A DNA stretch of 64,000 nt from Mesorhizobium sp. (GCA_004020315.1 SAQG01000029.1:1-64000); one strand, 5' to 3'; shown: positions 10,830 to 20,926, counted from the first letter of the stretch. A program made the numbers and translations. The notes: generated by a model from the letters alone, not told the origin.

Positions 10830-11255
10830 CTACTTGTCCTTCTTCTTGTACATCGCCAGCATGCGCTGGGTGACGAGAAAGCCGCCGAAGATGTTGACCG
10901 AGACCAGCATCAGCGCGACGAAACCGAAGCCGGTGGCGATGCCGGATGCCGAGATGCCGACGGCAAGCAGCGCGCCGACGACGATCACGGAGGAGATGGC
11001 GTTGGTGACGGCCATCAGCGGCGTGTGCAGCGCCGGCGTCACCGACCAGACGACGTAATAGCCGACGAAGATCGCCAGCACGAAAATGGCGAAGCGGAAG
11101 ACGAAGGGATCGATCGCCCCGCCGGACAGCGCGTGCGCGGCGTCGCCCGCCGCCTCGGTGCCGCCGGGAGCAGTGGCCAGATCCTGCACCGCGAGCCGGA
11201 CGGCGGCGGTCGCCTGCTCGAGCTGGTCAAGGGCCTTCTGCAAGGTCTGGTCCAT
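10830..11255 (-). CDS. pntAb: NAD(P) transhydrogenase subunit alpha 2 (membrane part)
   Basis: A 141-residue separate membrane part of the alpha subunit, typical of alphaproteobacteria where PntA is split in two. The N-terminal 50 residues are soluble; three or four membrane helices follow, with [42 protein letters not shown] and a final helix before [11 protein letters not shown]. The upstream gene's TGA shares one base with this ATG (TGATG), so translation is coupled. A GTG directly upstream in frame (11258) is the alternative start. Confidence 0.93.
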   Translation of the reverse strand: MDQTLQKALDQLEQATAAVRLAVQDLATAPGGTEAAGDAAHALSGGAIDPFVFRFAIFVLAIFVGYYVVWSVTPALHTPLMAVTNAISSVIVVGALLAVGISASGIATGFGFVALMLVSVNIFGGFLVTQRMLAMYKKKDK

Positions 11256-12526
11256 CACGCGATCCCTTTCGGCTTACTAGCGGGCGACTTGGGTGCGGCA
11301 AGTTTCTTGAGGGCGGCAGGGCTCTTGGGAGCGGCCGGTTTCTTTGCAGCAGCGGGCTTCGCAGGCTCCGCCGAGGCGATCATCACCGCCGGCTTGCCGA
11401 TGAAGGCCGGATGCACGATCTTGCCGGCATCGGTGAGCATCGTCGCCTTGACCAGATCGTCCTCGCGGTTGATGGCAAGCGTCTTCGTGGTCTTGTCGAC
11501 CAGCGTCTCTAGGAACGCAAAGAGGTTCCTGGCGTAGAGCAGCGAGGCGGAGGCTGCAACGCGGCCCGGTGCGTTGAGATGGCCGACGATTTTCACCCCG
11601 TTGGCCGTGGTCACCACCTGCCCGGGCACGGCGCCTTCGACATTGCCGCCACGTTCGACCGCGAGATCGACGATCACCGAGCCCGGCTTCATCGAGGCGA
11701 CCATCGCAGCCGAAACGAGCTTCGGCGCCGGACGGCCGGGGATCAGCGCCGTGGTGATGACGATGTCCTGCTTGGCGATGTGCTCGGCGGTCAGCGCCGC
11801 CTGCTTGGCCTGGTATTCCCTAGACATTTCCTTGGCGTAGCCGCCAGCCGTCTCGGCCGCCCTGAACTCCTCATCCTCGACCGCCAGGAACTTTGCGCCC
11901 AGCGAGGCAACCTGTTCCTTGGCGGCGGGACGGACGTCGGTGGCGGTGACGACGGCGCCAAGTCGCCTTGCCGTCGCAATGGCCTGCAGGCCGGCGACGC
12001 CGACGCCCATGATGAAGGCTTTCGCCGCCGGCACGGTGCCGGCCGCCGTCATCATCATCGGCAGTGCCCGGTCATATTCGGCAGCCGCGTCGATCACTGC
12101 CTGATAGCCGGCGAGGTTGGCCTGGCTGGACAGGACGTCCATGGATTGGGCGCGCGTGATGCGCGGCATGAACTCCATCGAGAAGGCGGTGACGCCGGCC
12201 CTTGCCAAAGCATCGACGGCAGCATCGTTGCCATAAGGATCCATGATGGCGATGACGGCAGTGCCCGGGCGATAGGCCTTCAGCTCCGCCTGATCTGGCC
12301 GGCGCACCTTCAGCACCACATCGGCCTTGGCGACATCGCCGGCCTTGCCGATCACAGCCCCGGCCTTGGCGAACTCCTCGTCGGGAATGCGCGATGCCGT
12401 GCCGGCGCCGCTTTCGACGATCACGTCGAAGCCCAGCCCCGCCATTCGCTTTGCCGTGTCGGGCGAGGCAGCAACGCGCGGCTCGTTCGCATCGAGCTCA
12501 CGAGGGATGAAAACCGTCTGTCCCAC
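11255..12526 (-). CDS. pntAa: NAD(P) transhydrogenase subunit alpha 1 (NAD-binding)
   Basis: A 423-residue NAD(H)-binding domain I subunit. Recognisable parts are [18 protein letters not shown] at the start, [20 protein letters not shown], the Rossmann segment [22 protein letters not shown], and the mobile-loop region [19 protein letters not shown]. It passes hydride to domain III of PntB. The start is a GTG with AAGGA at good spacing; an ATG four bases earlier is out of frame. The last 40 or so residues form a low-complexity tail of Lys, Ala and Pro (repeats of PAAPKSPA type) which is not part of the enzyme fold and looks like a linker or histone-H1-like tail. Confidence 0.95.
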   Translation of the reverse strand: MGQTVFIPRELDANEPRVAASPDTAKRMAGLGFDVIVESGAGTASRIPDEEFAKAGAVIGKAGDVAKADVVLKVRRPDQAELKAYRPGTAVIAIMDPYGNDAAVDALARAGVTAFSMEFMPRITRAQSMDVLSSQANLAGYQAVIDAAAEYDRALPMMMTAAGTVPAAKAFIMGVGVAGLQAIATARRLGAVVTATDVRPAAKEQVASLGAKFLAVEDEEFRAAETAGGYAKEMSREYQAKQAALTAEHIAKQDIVITTALIPGRPAPKLVSAAMVASMKPGSVIVDLAVERGGNVEGAVPGQVVTTANGVKIVGHLNAPGRVAASASLLYARNLFAFLETLVDKTTKTLAINREDDLVKATMLTDAGKIVHPAFIGKPAVMIASAEPAKPAAAKKPAAPKSPAALKKLAAPKSPASKPKGIA

Positions 12527-12610
12527 CGCATGATCCTTTCGGCTGGAACCTGTCTGCGCAGGACGCCGGCCGGACTTCCGGCGATGTCGCGGGCAAGGGT
12601 TTTGAAGAAT

Positions 12611-12835
12611 TTACCGGAGAATGAAAGCGCCGACGGCGAGGATCAGAACGAACAGGACAAACGCCGAGAAGAAGCCGCCCGCAAAGAAGCCGAAAGCCAT
12701 TGCCAGAAGCACGGCGGCGCAAAAAAGCGATCCGTATTTGGCGAGCATGACAAAGCCGGCATAGGTGCGGTCGTGCTCGGCATAGTCCATCTTCGCGCCT
12801 AGTTCGACAGGACCGGTCGGCGAGTGATCAGCCAT
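12611..12835 (-). CDS. aa3-type cytochrome c oxidase subunit IV
   Basis: A 74-residue single-span membrane protein of the small aa3-type oxidase subunit IV family. It has the typical DYAEHDRTYAGFVMLAKYG segment ahead of one hydrophobic region (LFCAAVLLAMAFGFFAGG and FSAFVLFVLILAVGAFIL). I chose the ATG at 12835 because AGGGG lies eight bases upstream and the conserved sequence starts with MADHSPTG; an in-frame ATG 33 nt upstream lacks support. The pntAa gene follows 84 nt downstream in the same direction, an arrangement common in rhizobia, so the four genes may share a transcript. Confidence 0.88.
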   Translation of the reverse strand: MADHSPTGPVELGAKMDYAEHDRTYAGFVMLAKYGSLFCAAVLLAMAFGFFAGGFFSAFVLFVLILAVGAFILR

Positions 12836-13035
12836 AGGAATACCCCTTCGAAGACATCTTTCAGGCACATAGCGAAAAGCCAGGCTGAGGGCAATGGCGC
12901 TATTGCCGCATCGCTGGAGACAACAGCCTCAAAGGAAAATTGGAGCCGCCATGCAGGAGGATGTTTCGGAGGCGATCGCGGCGGGCCGCCTTGCGCTTGC
13001 TTGCCGGCTAACGCGCGCCGCGCCTGCCGGCATTT

Positions 13036-13185
13036 TCAGCCGGCGAGCTGCGGAAACAGCCCAAGCAGGCCGACAACGATCAGATAGAGCGCGACGATGT
13101 AGTTGAGGAGTCGCGGCATCACCAGGATCAGCACGCCGGCAATCAGCGAGATCAGTGGAGTGAGTGCGAGCGTGGAAATGGTCAT
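13036..13185 (-). CDS. DUF3096 family small membrane protein
   Basis: A 49-residue hydrophobic protein whose sequence matches the DUF3096 pattern: LTPLISLIAGVLILVMPRLL, a short NYIVALYLIVVGLLGL segment and a short tail. This gives two closely spaced membrane helices with a MPRLLNY turn. GAGAGGA lies seven bases before the ATG. It stands alone between the oxidase subunit gene and the N-acyl synthase gene, in the same orientation. No function is established for the family. Confidence 0.85.
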   Translation of the reverse strand: MTISTLALTPLISLIAGVLILVMPRLLNYIVALYLIVVGLLGLFPQLAG

Positions 13186-13312
13186 GTCGGGTTCCTCTCG
13201 ATAGAATTGCCGCCGAAGCGATGCAGATTGACGTCGTCCACGCGCCGCCGGCGCGCCTCCCAGAACGCCGAAGCGGGCTGAAAGCTCCAGCCGCGCTCTA
13301 AATTTGCCAAGG

Positions 13313-14083
13313 TCAGGCGGCTTCGCGGTAGTATTTGGCGGTCGGCAGAATGGTCAGCGGCGCGAGTTCACCGGCACCAGGTGTCTCAAACAGCATGCGT
13401 TGCTCCATCGGCGTCGACCGAAAGAACGGGAACCGGGCGTAAGTCTCGTTCTTGATTGCCAAGACATCGGCCTGATAAAGCAGCGCAAAACAGTTGATCA
13501 CGCCTGCATAGGGACGCGCGTCACCGATCGGCCGGGCCCGATAGATTCGCTTGTAAAAAGCGGCGTGATCTTCGCGGATCATGGATATGCAATAGGGCGC
13601 TTGGAAATGGAAGCACGCCATGCCGGCAAGGCGCAGCGTGACGTACGGAATCTGCGGATATACCCGCGACCATTCGGCATCTACGGCAAAACGGCTTGGG
13701 TCGACAAAGAGTTCACCAGCGGCCAGACGCGGCATCAACAAGTCCCTGTAGACGCTGAGAGCCGGCGACGCTGGGTTATCGGCGGATACATTGTGCAGTC
13801 GCATCGTGCTGACCAGCCGCCCGTCGATGTAGATGCCGAATGTATGGCAATTCGGCAGCTCGTCGAATTCGTCGTGGACCTCACGGGAAGCATTCTCGGG
13901 CACTAACTCGTTCATCCGATAGGCGTTGTAGCGCAACCTGTAGATGCTTTCGAAATCTTCGCCGGTTTCACAGCGGCGGTACTCCGTCCGGTCGAGCAGC
14001 GCATAAACGTGCTGAGCGAAACTAGACATGTTCTGGTGCTCAGCACCCGCCGCCTGGCGAGGCAAACTCAACTCAACAACCAT
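13313..14083 (-). CDS. FeeM-like N-acyl amino acid synthase / acyltransferase
   Basis: A 256-residue protein of the FeeM group, which belongs to the GNAT fold together with LuxI-type autoinducer synthases. FeeM proteins join long-chain acyl-ACP to an amino acid such as tyrosine. Visible features: CETGEDFESIYRLRYNAYRMNE (the N-terminal pocket region; residues about 38-58), HTFGIYIDGRLVSTMRLH (the core beta strands with the conserved Arg), ELFVDPSRFAVD, and FYKRIYRARPIGDARPY. The upstream 148 nt are unusually AT-rich and hold a minus-strand TATAAT (14200-14205), a plausible promoter element. The neighbour is a GGDEF-EAL protein in the same orientation. The product and its function are not known. 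Confidence 0.75.
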   Translation of the reverse strand: MVVELSLPRQAAGAEHQNMSSFAQHVYALLDRTEYRRCETGEDFESIYRLRYNAYRMNELVPENASREVHDEFDELPNCHTFGIYIDGRLVSTMRLHNVSADNPASPALSVYRDLLMPRLAAGELFVDPSRFAVDAEWSRVYPQIPYVTLRLAGMACFHFQAPYCISMIREDHAAFYKRIYRARPIGDARPYAGVINCFALLYQADVLAIKNETYARFPFFRSTPMEQRMLFETPGAGELAPLTILPTAKYYREAA

Positions 14084-14231
14084 GAACTCGGTCCCCGCAA
14101 ACTGCCGCCACGATCAACACTACGGCAGGGTCGCAAGATGTAAAAGATGAAAACAAGATAGAGATCGTTTACCAGCTATTAAGGTTAATAATGGTTAAAA
14201 TTATACTAAAGTACAACATTCTGCGGTAGAA

Positions 14232-16589
14232 TCAGCGATGGCTCGCTCTCCTGGCCGTCTTGATGTCCTTGGCGAAGGGCCAGACCGTGCTCGACATCGT
14301 CTCGATGCCGGACGCGCTGAGCGCCGAGCCGAACAGGAATCCCTGAACCAGGTCCGGCTTGACCTGCAACGCCAGGATCTTGAGCTGCTCGAAAGTCTCG
14401 ACGCCCTCGACAGTCACCGAAAGCCCTAACGGCCGCGACAGGTTGACGATGCCTTTGAGCAGTTCGAGCGAACGGCTGTTCTGGGTGACGTCCATCAGGA
14501 ACGAACGGTCGATTTTGATCTTGTCGAGCGGAAGTTTGTGGAGATAGCTCAGGCTCGAATAGCCGGTGCCGAAATCGTCGAGCGCGATGCGCACGCCAAG
14601 CCGCTTTAATTCCTCGATATACTGACGTGTCAGCGACTTGTCGTCGAGCAACGCCGTCTCGGTGACCTCGATCTCCAGGCGGCCGGCGGCGAGGCCGGAG
14701 CTGGCGAGCGCATCGCGAACCTTCTGGACAACGTCGCGGTTGCGAAAGTCCTTGGCCGAGAGGTTGACCGAGACACTGGTCTGTATGGGCCATTTGGCGC
14801 ACTCGGTGCACGCCGCATGCAGGACAAACGTGCTGATCTCGGAAATGATGCCCATTTCTTCCGCCAGCGGAATGAAGATGCTGGGCGAGATCGGTCCGAG
14901 ATCGGGGTGGTCCCAACGGCACAGCGCCTCGCAACTGGCTATGCGCATCGTGCTCATCGCCACGATCGGCTGGTAGACCACCCGCAACCCCTTGCTTTCC
15001 ACCGCAGTGCGCAGATCCGCCTTCATCAGCTGACGGTTGCGGAAAGCGGCTTCCATCGATGCCTCGAACAGCCGCCAAGTGTTCTTGCCGAGTTCCTTGG
15101 CCTTGTAGAGCGCGAGGTCCGCCTTGACGATCATGGCGTCGACATCGGTATCCCTGACCCGCGACAGCACCGCGCCACCGCTGGCCTGGATGCGCAGTCC
15201 ATGGCCGGCGACGTCGACCTCGCCCTGCAGGTCAATGAAAATCTCGTCGATTTGGCCGCTCAGATGGCTCTCGTCCTCAACGCGGTCGAAGAAGATCATG
15301 AACTCGTCGCCGCCGAAACGGCTGATGGTGACGCCTGGCCCGGCGATCGCTGCCAGCCGCTCCGCGACGGCGTAGATCAATCCGTCGCCGACCGGGTGCC
15401 CAAGCGTGTCGTTGACGCTCTTGAAGTCGTCGAGGTCGAGCACGGCGAGCCCGCACAGACGCTCGAGGTCGCCGGATGCCATCGCCTCGCCGATCAACTC
15501 GTGGAAATAGGCGCGGTTGGGCAGGCCGGTGAGGCTGTCGTAGCGCGCCATGAAGCGGATCTTGTCTTCCGCCTCGACGCGGGCCGTCACATCCTCGAAG
15601 GTGATGACGCCCAGTTCCTGGCTGCCTTCGCGCGCCGAGAACTCATAGTGCTGACCATTCGCAAGCGAGACGAGAACCTTGCGATCGCGGCCCTCGCGCA
15701 GGGCCCGCGTAAGCTGGGCTTCGATGTAGCGGCAGTCCTTCAGCGCCAGCATGCCGCCGGCAACGCCGCGCATCAGCAGACCGTGGATCGATCGCCCGAG
15801 CAGCGCGTCGGGCGATTTGAGCGACATCAGATGCGCGGCTTCGGCATTGGCCACCGCCACCCGGCCGTCAGGGCCAAGCATGACAAGGCCGTGCGACATG
15901 GTGTTCAGCGCTCGATTGAAGCGCTGGGCGAGGCGGTTCGCCTTCTTTTCCTCTGACAGGGCGGTAGATAAGACTTCCCGGGCGATATCGGCGAAACGCT
16001 TGATCGCGAAGAGAAAGGGGGCCGACAGCAGACCGAGTACGACATGGTAGACATCACCACGAAGGATGAAACCGAGCGATATCGGCCATGTGGTGGTCAT
16101 GATGAAGATCATGACCATCCGCGGCGAACCATAGTTGCGGCCGGAAATCGACGTGACCGACGCTAGCGTCACGCAAACGGCGGCTATTTCGGCATAGTTG
16201 TCGTGGCTATCGTTTGCCAGGTAGATGCTGACGAAACAGAAAGTGCCGAGCATGAAGCCGTGCATCGAACCGAAAATAATGTAGTCGTTTTCGCGACTAC
16301 GGGCTTCCTCCCATGTCTTCGGGGAAGGAAGCCGATTGTATTTTCGGATGTTGCGAAGGCGCAGCGCGCCGACGATGATGAGTCCGGAGGCAACCAGGAG
16401 ATACGCGAGATCCGTGGTCTTCCAGTAGACTAGAATGACGAGGAGTGTTTGTGCGACAAGGCCGATCGCCAACGTCAGGCTGTCGCGGAACAGAGTTTCC
16501 ACGAACGGAATATAGACGTCGACCGGTATCTCGTTTTTTCTTTTCAGATTCACGCCTGAGTCCCACCCTGGGGAGCCAAGCAGTGTCAC
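14232..16589 (-). CDS. Membrane GGDEF-EAL protein (c-di-GMP synthesis and/or breakdown)
   Basis: A 785-residue sensor-type protein. The N-terminal 200 residues form a membrane region of several helices; a PAS-like domain covers about 220-335; GGDEF covers about 340-505 with an intact FGGDEF (425-430) and DSLTGLPNRAYF; EAL covers about 515-765 with intact CEAL (553-556), VNLSAKDF, EVTETAL, DDFGTGYSSLSYL (671-683), EGVET and QGFLFG. Both catalytic sites look active. I see no RxxD inhibitory site before GGDEF. It probably tunes motility and attachment. GTG start at 16589 with AAGG upstream; a GTG at 16550 is possible. Confidence 0.92.
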   Translation of the reverse strand: MTLLGSPGWDSGVNLKRKNEIPVDVYIPFVETLFRDSLTLAIGLVAQTLLVILVYWKTTDLAYLLVASGLIIVGALRLRNIRKYNRLPSPKTWEEARSRENDYIIFGSMHGFMLGTFCFVSIYLANDSHDNYAEIAAVCVTLASVTSISGRNYGSPRMVMIFIMTTTWPISLGFILRGDVYHVVLGLLSAPFLFAIKRFADIAREVLSTALSEEKKANRLAQRFNRALNTMSHGLVMLGPDGRVAVANAEAAHLMSLKSPDALLGRSIHGLLMRGVAGGMLALKDCRYIEAQLTRALREGRDRKVLVSLANGQHYEFSAREGSQELGVITFEDVTARVEAEDKIRFMARYDSLTGLPNRAYFHELIGEAMASGDLERLCGLAVLDLDDFKSVNDTLGHPVGDGLIYAVAERLAAIAGPGVTISRFGGDEFMIFFDRVEDESHLSGQIDEIFIDLQGEVDVAGHGLRIQASGGAVLSRVRDTDVDAMIVKADLALYKAKELGKNTWRLFEASMEAAFRNRQLMKADLRTAVESKGLRVVYQPIVAMSTMRIASCEALCRWDHPDLGPISPSIFIPLAEEMGIISEISTFVLHAACTECAKWPIQTSVSVNLSAKDFRNRDVVQKVRDALASSGLAAGRLEIEVTETALLDDKSLTRQYIEELKRLGVRIALDDFGTGYSSLSYLHKLPLDKIKIDRSFLMDVTQNSRSLELLKGIVNLSRPLGLSVTVEGVETFEQLKILALQVKPDLVQGFLFGSALSASGIETMSSTVWPFAKDIKTARRASHR

Positions 16590-16634
16590 ATTCGCCTTAA
16601 GAAAGATTTAGAAAGGCCGTTTTGGGCCTCACCG

Positions 16635-19600
16635 TCAGGTCGGCTGACGCTGGGGAAGATATTCTTCAGGTAAGCAAGGCATATCGAAACACTCGGCGGC
16701 CTGGAGTTCCGGCCGAACCGGCGTCTTTGCCAGGCGGTCGAGCAGCCTTAGGCGCTCGCCAGCCGCCTTTTCGGCGCTGGCCTGCCTGACATGGCCATAG
16801 CCGCGAATGAGCGCCGGCATCGAGGCAAGCGCTGCCGCGGCCTCGACCTTGCCCGGCGCCAGCGCGCCGGCGACGAGATCCAGATCGGCCTCGTACTGGG
16901 CAAGAAGCTGCCGTTCCATACGCCTTTCGGTGCTGTAGCCGAACACGTCGAAGACCGTGCCGCGCAATCCTTTCATCGCTGCCAGCAGGCGGAACCCCTT
17001 CATCATCCAGGGACCGAAACTCGACTTCCTCGGTTTGCCGTCCTTGCCGCGCCTGCCCATGATCGGCGGCGCGAGATGGAATTCGAGTTTGTCGTAGCTC
17101 TGGAACTGCTTGCCCAGCTCGGCGGCGAAGGAGCCATCGGTGTAGAGCCTCGCCACCTCGTATTCGTCCTTGATCGCCATCAGCTTGAACAGGCTCCTCG
17201 CAGCGGCCTCGGTCACATCGGTTGAACCGGGCATCGCCCTGGTTTCAGCGTTGCGCAGCGCGGCCAGTCTGTCGGCGTAGCGCTTGGCATAGGCGGCGTT
17301 CTGATAGGCGGTGAGGAAGGCGACGCGGCGGGCGATGATGTCGTCCAGCGTTTCGGCGACAGCGGCGCTCTGTGCAGCCGTGCCCGGCTGGGCGACGAGG
17401 CCGCGCACGAAATCCGGCTGGTGGGCGGCGCGGCGGCCCCAGCGGAAGGCTGAGACGTTCATCGCCACGGCCTGGCCGTTGAGTTCGATCGCCTTTTCAA
17501 CTGCCTCGGCCGACAGCGGCAAGCCGCCATGCTGGAAGGCGAAGCCGAGCATGAACATGTTGGCGCCGAGCGAACTGCCGAACAGCGCGGTGGCGGTGCG
17601 GGTGGCGTCGAAGAAATGCGCCTTGTCGTCGCCGGCGGCAGTGCGGATCGCCTTTTTCAGCCGCTCGACAGGCAGCGAGAAATCCGCCGACCGGGTAAAC
17701 TCGCCGGGCATGATCTCGGCGGTGTTGGCGAGAAAGATCGTGTGGCCTTCGCGCACCGCGGCGAGCACCTTTTGAGCGCCCGACACGACGAGGTCGCAGC
17801 CAAGCACAAGGTCTGCCTTGCCGGCCGAAACGCGGATGGCATGGATATCGCCCGGGCTGCGTGCAATGCGGACATGGGTGAACACCGAGCCGCCCTTCTG
17901 GGCAAGGCCGGCCATGTCGATCATGCCGCAGCCCCTGTCTTCGAGATGGGCCGCCATGCCGAGCACCGCGCCGATGGTGACGACGCCGGTGCCGCCGACG
18001 CCGTCGATGATCGCCGCCCAGCCTTGGTCGCCGAGCGGGAATTCGGCGGGCGCGGGCACGCCGTCGAGCGGATCGGTCGTGCCGGCCATACCCTCGGCCT
18101 TCCTGATCTTGGCGCCATGCACGGTGACGAAAGACGGACAGAAGCCGTTGATGCAGGAGAAATCCTTGTTGCAGCTCGACTGGTCGATCCTGCGCTTGCG
18201 GCCGAATTCGGTCTCAACCGGCTGGATCGACACACAATTCGACTGCACCCCGCAATCGCCGCAGCCTTCGCAGACCAGTTCGTTGATGAACACGCGCTTG
18301 TCGGGATCGGGGAAGGTGCCGCGCTTGCGGCGGCGTCGTTTTTCGGCGGCGCAGGTCTGGTCGTAGATCAGCACGGATGTACCCTTGACCGCGCGCAATT
18401 CGCGCTGGACGAGGTCGAGGTCGTCGCGGTGATGGATGGTGGCGCCGGCGGGGAATTCGACCTTGCCGGTATATTTGTCCGGCTCGTCGGTGACGATGGC
18501 GATCCGCTCGACGCCCTCGGCCCGCACCTGCCTGGCGATCATGTCCACGGTCAGGCCGCCCTCGTGCGGCTGGCCGCCGGTCATGGCGACGGCGTCGTTG
18601 TAGAGGATCTTGTAGGTGATGTTGGCGTCGGTCGACAGCGCGAAGCGGATCGCCAGCGCGCCGGAGTGGTTGTAGGTGCCGTCGCCGAGATTCTGGAAGA
18701 TGTGGTCGCGTTTCGAGAACGGCGCCTGGCCGACCCATTGCGCGCCCTCGCCGCCCATGGCGGTGAAACCAACGGTGTTGCGATCCATCCACAGCGCCAT
18801 GAAATGGCAGCCGATGCCAGCGGCGGCGAGCGAGCCGTCGGGCACCTTGGTCGAGGAATTGTGCGGGCAGCCGGAGCAGAAGAACGGCGTGCGCGAGGCG
18901 ATGTCTGACGTGTCGGCGAGCATCGCCTGGAATTGGCGAAGTTTCGCCACCCGCGCGGCAATCTCGTCCGACGGGCCGATCGTCCGCAAGATTCTCTCGC
19001 CGAGCTCTATGGCGATGTCGTTGGGATCAAGCGCGCCCTTGGCCGGGAACAGTCCGTCGCCGCGCTCGTCCTTCTTGCCGACGATGACCGGCTGCGTGGC
19101 GGTGCCGTAAAGGTTCTCGCGCAGTTGCACCTCGATCAGCGAGCGTTTCTCCTCGACGACGACGATGGTGTCGAGGCCGCGAGCGAAGTCGGCGACGTGC
19201 TGCAGGTCGAGCGGCCACGGGCAGCCGACCTTGAACAGTCTGATGCCGATGCGGTTGGCGGCGGCTTCGTCGACGCCGATGTCTTCCAGCGCCTGGCGAA
19301 CATCGAGATAGCTCTTGCCGATGGTGACGATGCCAAGCTTCGGGCTGCTGCCGCCGGTATAGACGATCCGGTTCAGCCCGTTGGCATGGATGAAGGCCGA
19401 AGCGGCGGCGCGCTTGTATTCATGCAGCCGCTCCTCCTGGCCGAGCATGTCGATCTCGTTGCGGATGTTGAGGCCGCCAGGCGGCATGTCGAAGTCGGGG
19501 ACGACGATATCAAGCCGTTCGAGCGCGGCATCGACCGAAGCCGTCGATTCGATGTTGTCCTTGACACATTTGATCGCCGCCCAGGTGCCGGCGAAACGCG

Positions 19601-20168
19601 ACATGGCGATGCCGTAGAGCCCATAGTCGATGATCTCCTGGACCCCGGCCGGATTGAGGATCGGCACCATGGTGTCGACGAACAGGAACTCGGTCGCGTG
19701 CGCGTTGGTCGAGGATTCGGCCATGTGATCGTCGCCCATCAGGGCGAGCACGCCACCATATCTTGACGAGCCGGCGAGATTGGCATGGCGGAACACGTCA
19801 CCGGAGCGGTCGACTCCCGGTCCCTTGCCGTACCAGACCGAAAAGACGCCGTCATGCGTGCCCTCACCCAGCAATTCGGCCTGCTGCGATCCCCAGCAGG
19901 CGGTGGCCGCGAGTTCCTCGTTGAGGCCGGGCTGGAAGACGATGTCCGACTGGGCGAGCTGCTTCCTGGCCTTCCAAAGCTGCATGTCGAGGCCGCCAAG
20001 CGGCGAACCGCGATAGCCGGAGACGAAGCCGGCGGTGTTCAGGCCAGCCCGGCGGTCGCGCTCGCGCTGCATCAGCAGCATGCGGATGACCGCCTGCGCG
20101 CCGGAAAGGAAGATGCGCTCCTTGCCCAGGTCGAACTTGTCGTCGAGCGCGACATCATGCAGCGTCAT
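16635..20168 (-). CDS. Indolepyruvate ferredoxin oxidoreductase, fused subunits
   Basis: About 1,177 residues joining the alpha (TPP-dependent) and gamma parts of the 2-oxoacid:ferredoxin oxidoreductase family. It decarboxylates aryl pyruvates to aryl-acetyl-CoA and reduces ferredoxin. N-terminal region: AGFVSGYRGSPLGGLD. TPP domain: MGGEGAQWVGQAPF and LGDGTYNHSGALAIRFA. A ferredoxin-like Cys cluster follows: CEGCGDCGVQSNC, then CNKDFSCINGFCPSF. The gamma domain begins DGVGGTGVVTIGAVLG. I chose the ATG at 20168, seven bases after GAGGA; the frame is open to 20405 but the extra N-terminus has no family match. Confidence 0.9.
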   Translation of the reverse strand: MTLHDVALDDKFDLGKERIFLSGAQAVIRMLLMQRERDRRAGLNTAGFVSGYRGSPLGGLDMQLWKARKQLAQSDIVFQPGLNEELAATACWGSQQAELLGEGTHDGVFSVWYGKGPGVDRSGDVFRHANLAGSSRYGGVLALMGDDHMAESSTNAHATEFLFVDTMVPILNPAGVQEIIDYGLYGIAMSRFAGTWAAIKCVKDNIESTASVDAALERLDIVVPDFDMPPGGLNIRNEIDMLGQEERLHEYKRAAASAFIHANGLNRIVYTGGSSPKLGIVTIGKSYLDVRQALEDIGVDEAAANRIGIRLFKVGCPWPLDLQHVADFARGLDTIVVVEEKRSLIEVQLRENLYGTATQPVIVGKKDERGDGLFPAKGALDPNDIAIELGERILRTIGPSDEIAARVAKLRQFQAMLADTSDIASRTPFFCSGCPHNSSTKVPDGSLAAAGIGCHFMALWMDRNTVGFTAMGGEGAQWVGQAPFSKRDHIFQNLGDGTYNHSGALAIRFALSTDANITYKILYNDAVAMTGGQPHEGGLTVDMIARQVRAEGVERIAIVTDEPDKYTGKVEFPAGATIHHRDDLDLVQRELRAVKGTSVLIYDQTCAAEKRRRRKRGTFPDPDKRVFINELVCEGCGDCGVQSNCVSIQPVETEFGRKRRIDQSSCNKDFSCINGFCPSFVTVHGAKIRKAEGMAGTTDPLDGVPAPAEFPLGDQGWAAIIDGVGGTGVVTIGAVLGMAAHLEDRGCGMIDMAGLAQKGGSVFTHVRIARSPGDIHAIRVSAGKADLVLGCDLVVSGAQKVLAAVREGHTIFLANTAEIMPGEFTRSADFSLPVERLKKAIRTAAGDDKAHFFDATRTATALFGSSLGANMFMLGFAFQHGGLPLSAEAVEKAIELNGQAVAMNVSAFRWGRRAAHQPDFVRGLVAQPGTAAQSAAVAETLDDIIARRVAFLTAYQNAAYAKRYADRLAALRNAETRAMPGSTDVTEAAARSLFKLMAIKDEYEVARLYTDGSFAAELGKQFQSYDKLEFHLAPPIMGRRGKDGKPRKSSFGPWMMKGFRLLAAMKGLRGTVFDVFGYSTERRMERQLLAQYEADLDLVAGALAPGKVEAAAALASMPALIRGYGHVRQASAEKAAGERLRLLDRLAKTPVRPELQAAECFDMPCLPEEYLPQRQPT

Positions 20169-20386
20169 CAGCATTTCCTCTGCGGAGGCCGCAGTTCGAG
20201 CGCAGCCAACGTCGGAGTTGGAGGCTGCAGTGTTTCTTCCCTTGCCGGGCAGGTCAAACAAAATCGAAGATGCCAGGCGCGGCGCAACAAACGATCCGAT
20301 CCACGCCCGATTGTGTAAGAGACCACACACTCGTTGCTCCGTCAGCGCACGAAAATTCCGGCCGCGGCCGCAACCGCCGTGACGCG

Positions 20387-20926
20387 TTAACCGGCCTTCG
20401 AACAATCGAGCTTGGGCGTGCCCGGCAGCTTGCCGTCCGGATGGCCGGCAAGCTCTGGATTGGGCGTATAGAGCTGGTCGATGACCAGCGGCCGGTCGGG
20501 CAGGACCGATTGGTCCTGCGTCGACATCAGCGTGCTGTCGATCTTCTGGAGGACCGTGTCGTCGGCATCCTTGATACTGATCGCGATCGCATAAGGCCTG
20601 TCCTTGACGATGCAGGAAAGCGCCGGGCTCTCCAGCGACACCTTGCCGAGCTTCGGCCAGATTTTCTGTTCGACGATCAGCGGCTCGCCGCCTGCCGGAT
20701 TCTGGAAGCTGGCGACCGCAACCTGTCCTTCTCCCATCGGCTGCAACGGTCTCAGCGTGACGACAAAAGTCGCCCTTGCGAGCCGATAATTGAAGACGAC
20801 CAGCTTGCCGGAAATCTCGAACAATCGGCCTTCGCTGTCTTTGCCGGTATCGCGGCAGGCACCGAGCGCCGTCGCTGCCACGAGCCCGGCGCCGACAACG
20901 ATCAGGCGCAAGATTTTCCTAGACAT
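20387..20926 (-). CDS. Putative lipoprotein of unknown function
   Basis: A 179-residue secreted protein. The signal peptide MSRKILRLIVVGAGLVAATA ends in a lipobox LGAC with Cys24, so it should be lipid-anchored. The mature part has alternating hydrophobic strands and no motif I recognise; it contains one further cysteine pair candidate (Cys near 103 and Cys near 175). The start overlaps the stop of the CGNR gene by 8 nt, so the two are translationally coupled. Function unknown. Confidence 0.7.
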   Translation of the reverse strand: MSRKILRLIVVGAGLVAATALGACRDTGKDSEGRLFEISGKLVVFNYRLARATFVVTLRPLQPMGEGQVAVASFQNPAGGEPLIVEQKIWPKLGKVSLESPALSCIVKDRPYAIAISIKDADDTVLQKIDSTLMSTQDQSVLPDRPLVIDQLYTPNPELAGHPDGKLPGTPKLDCSKAG

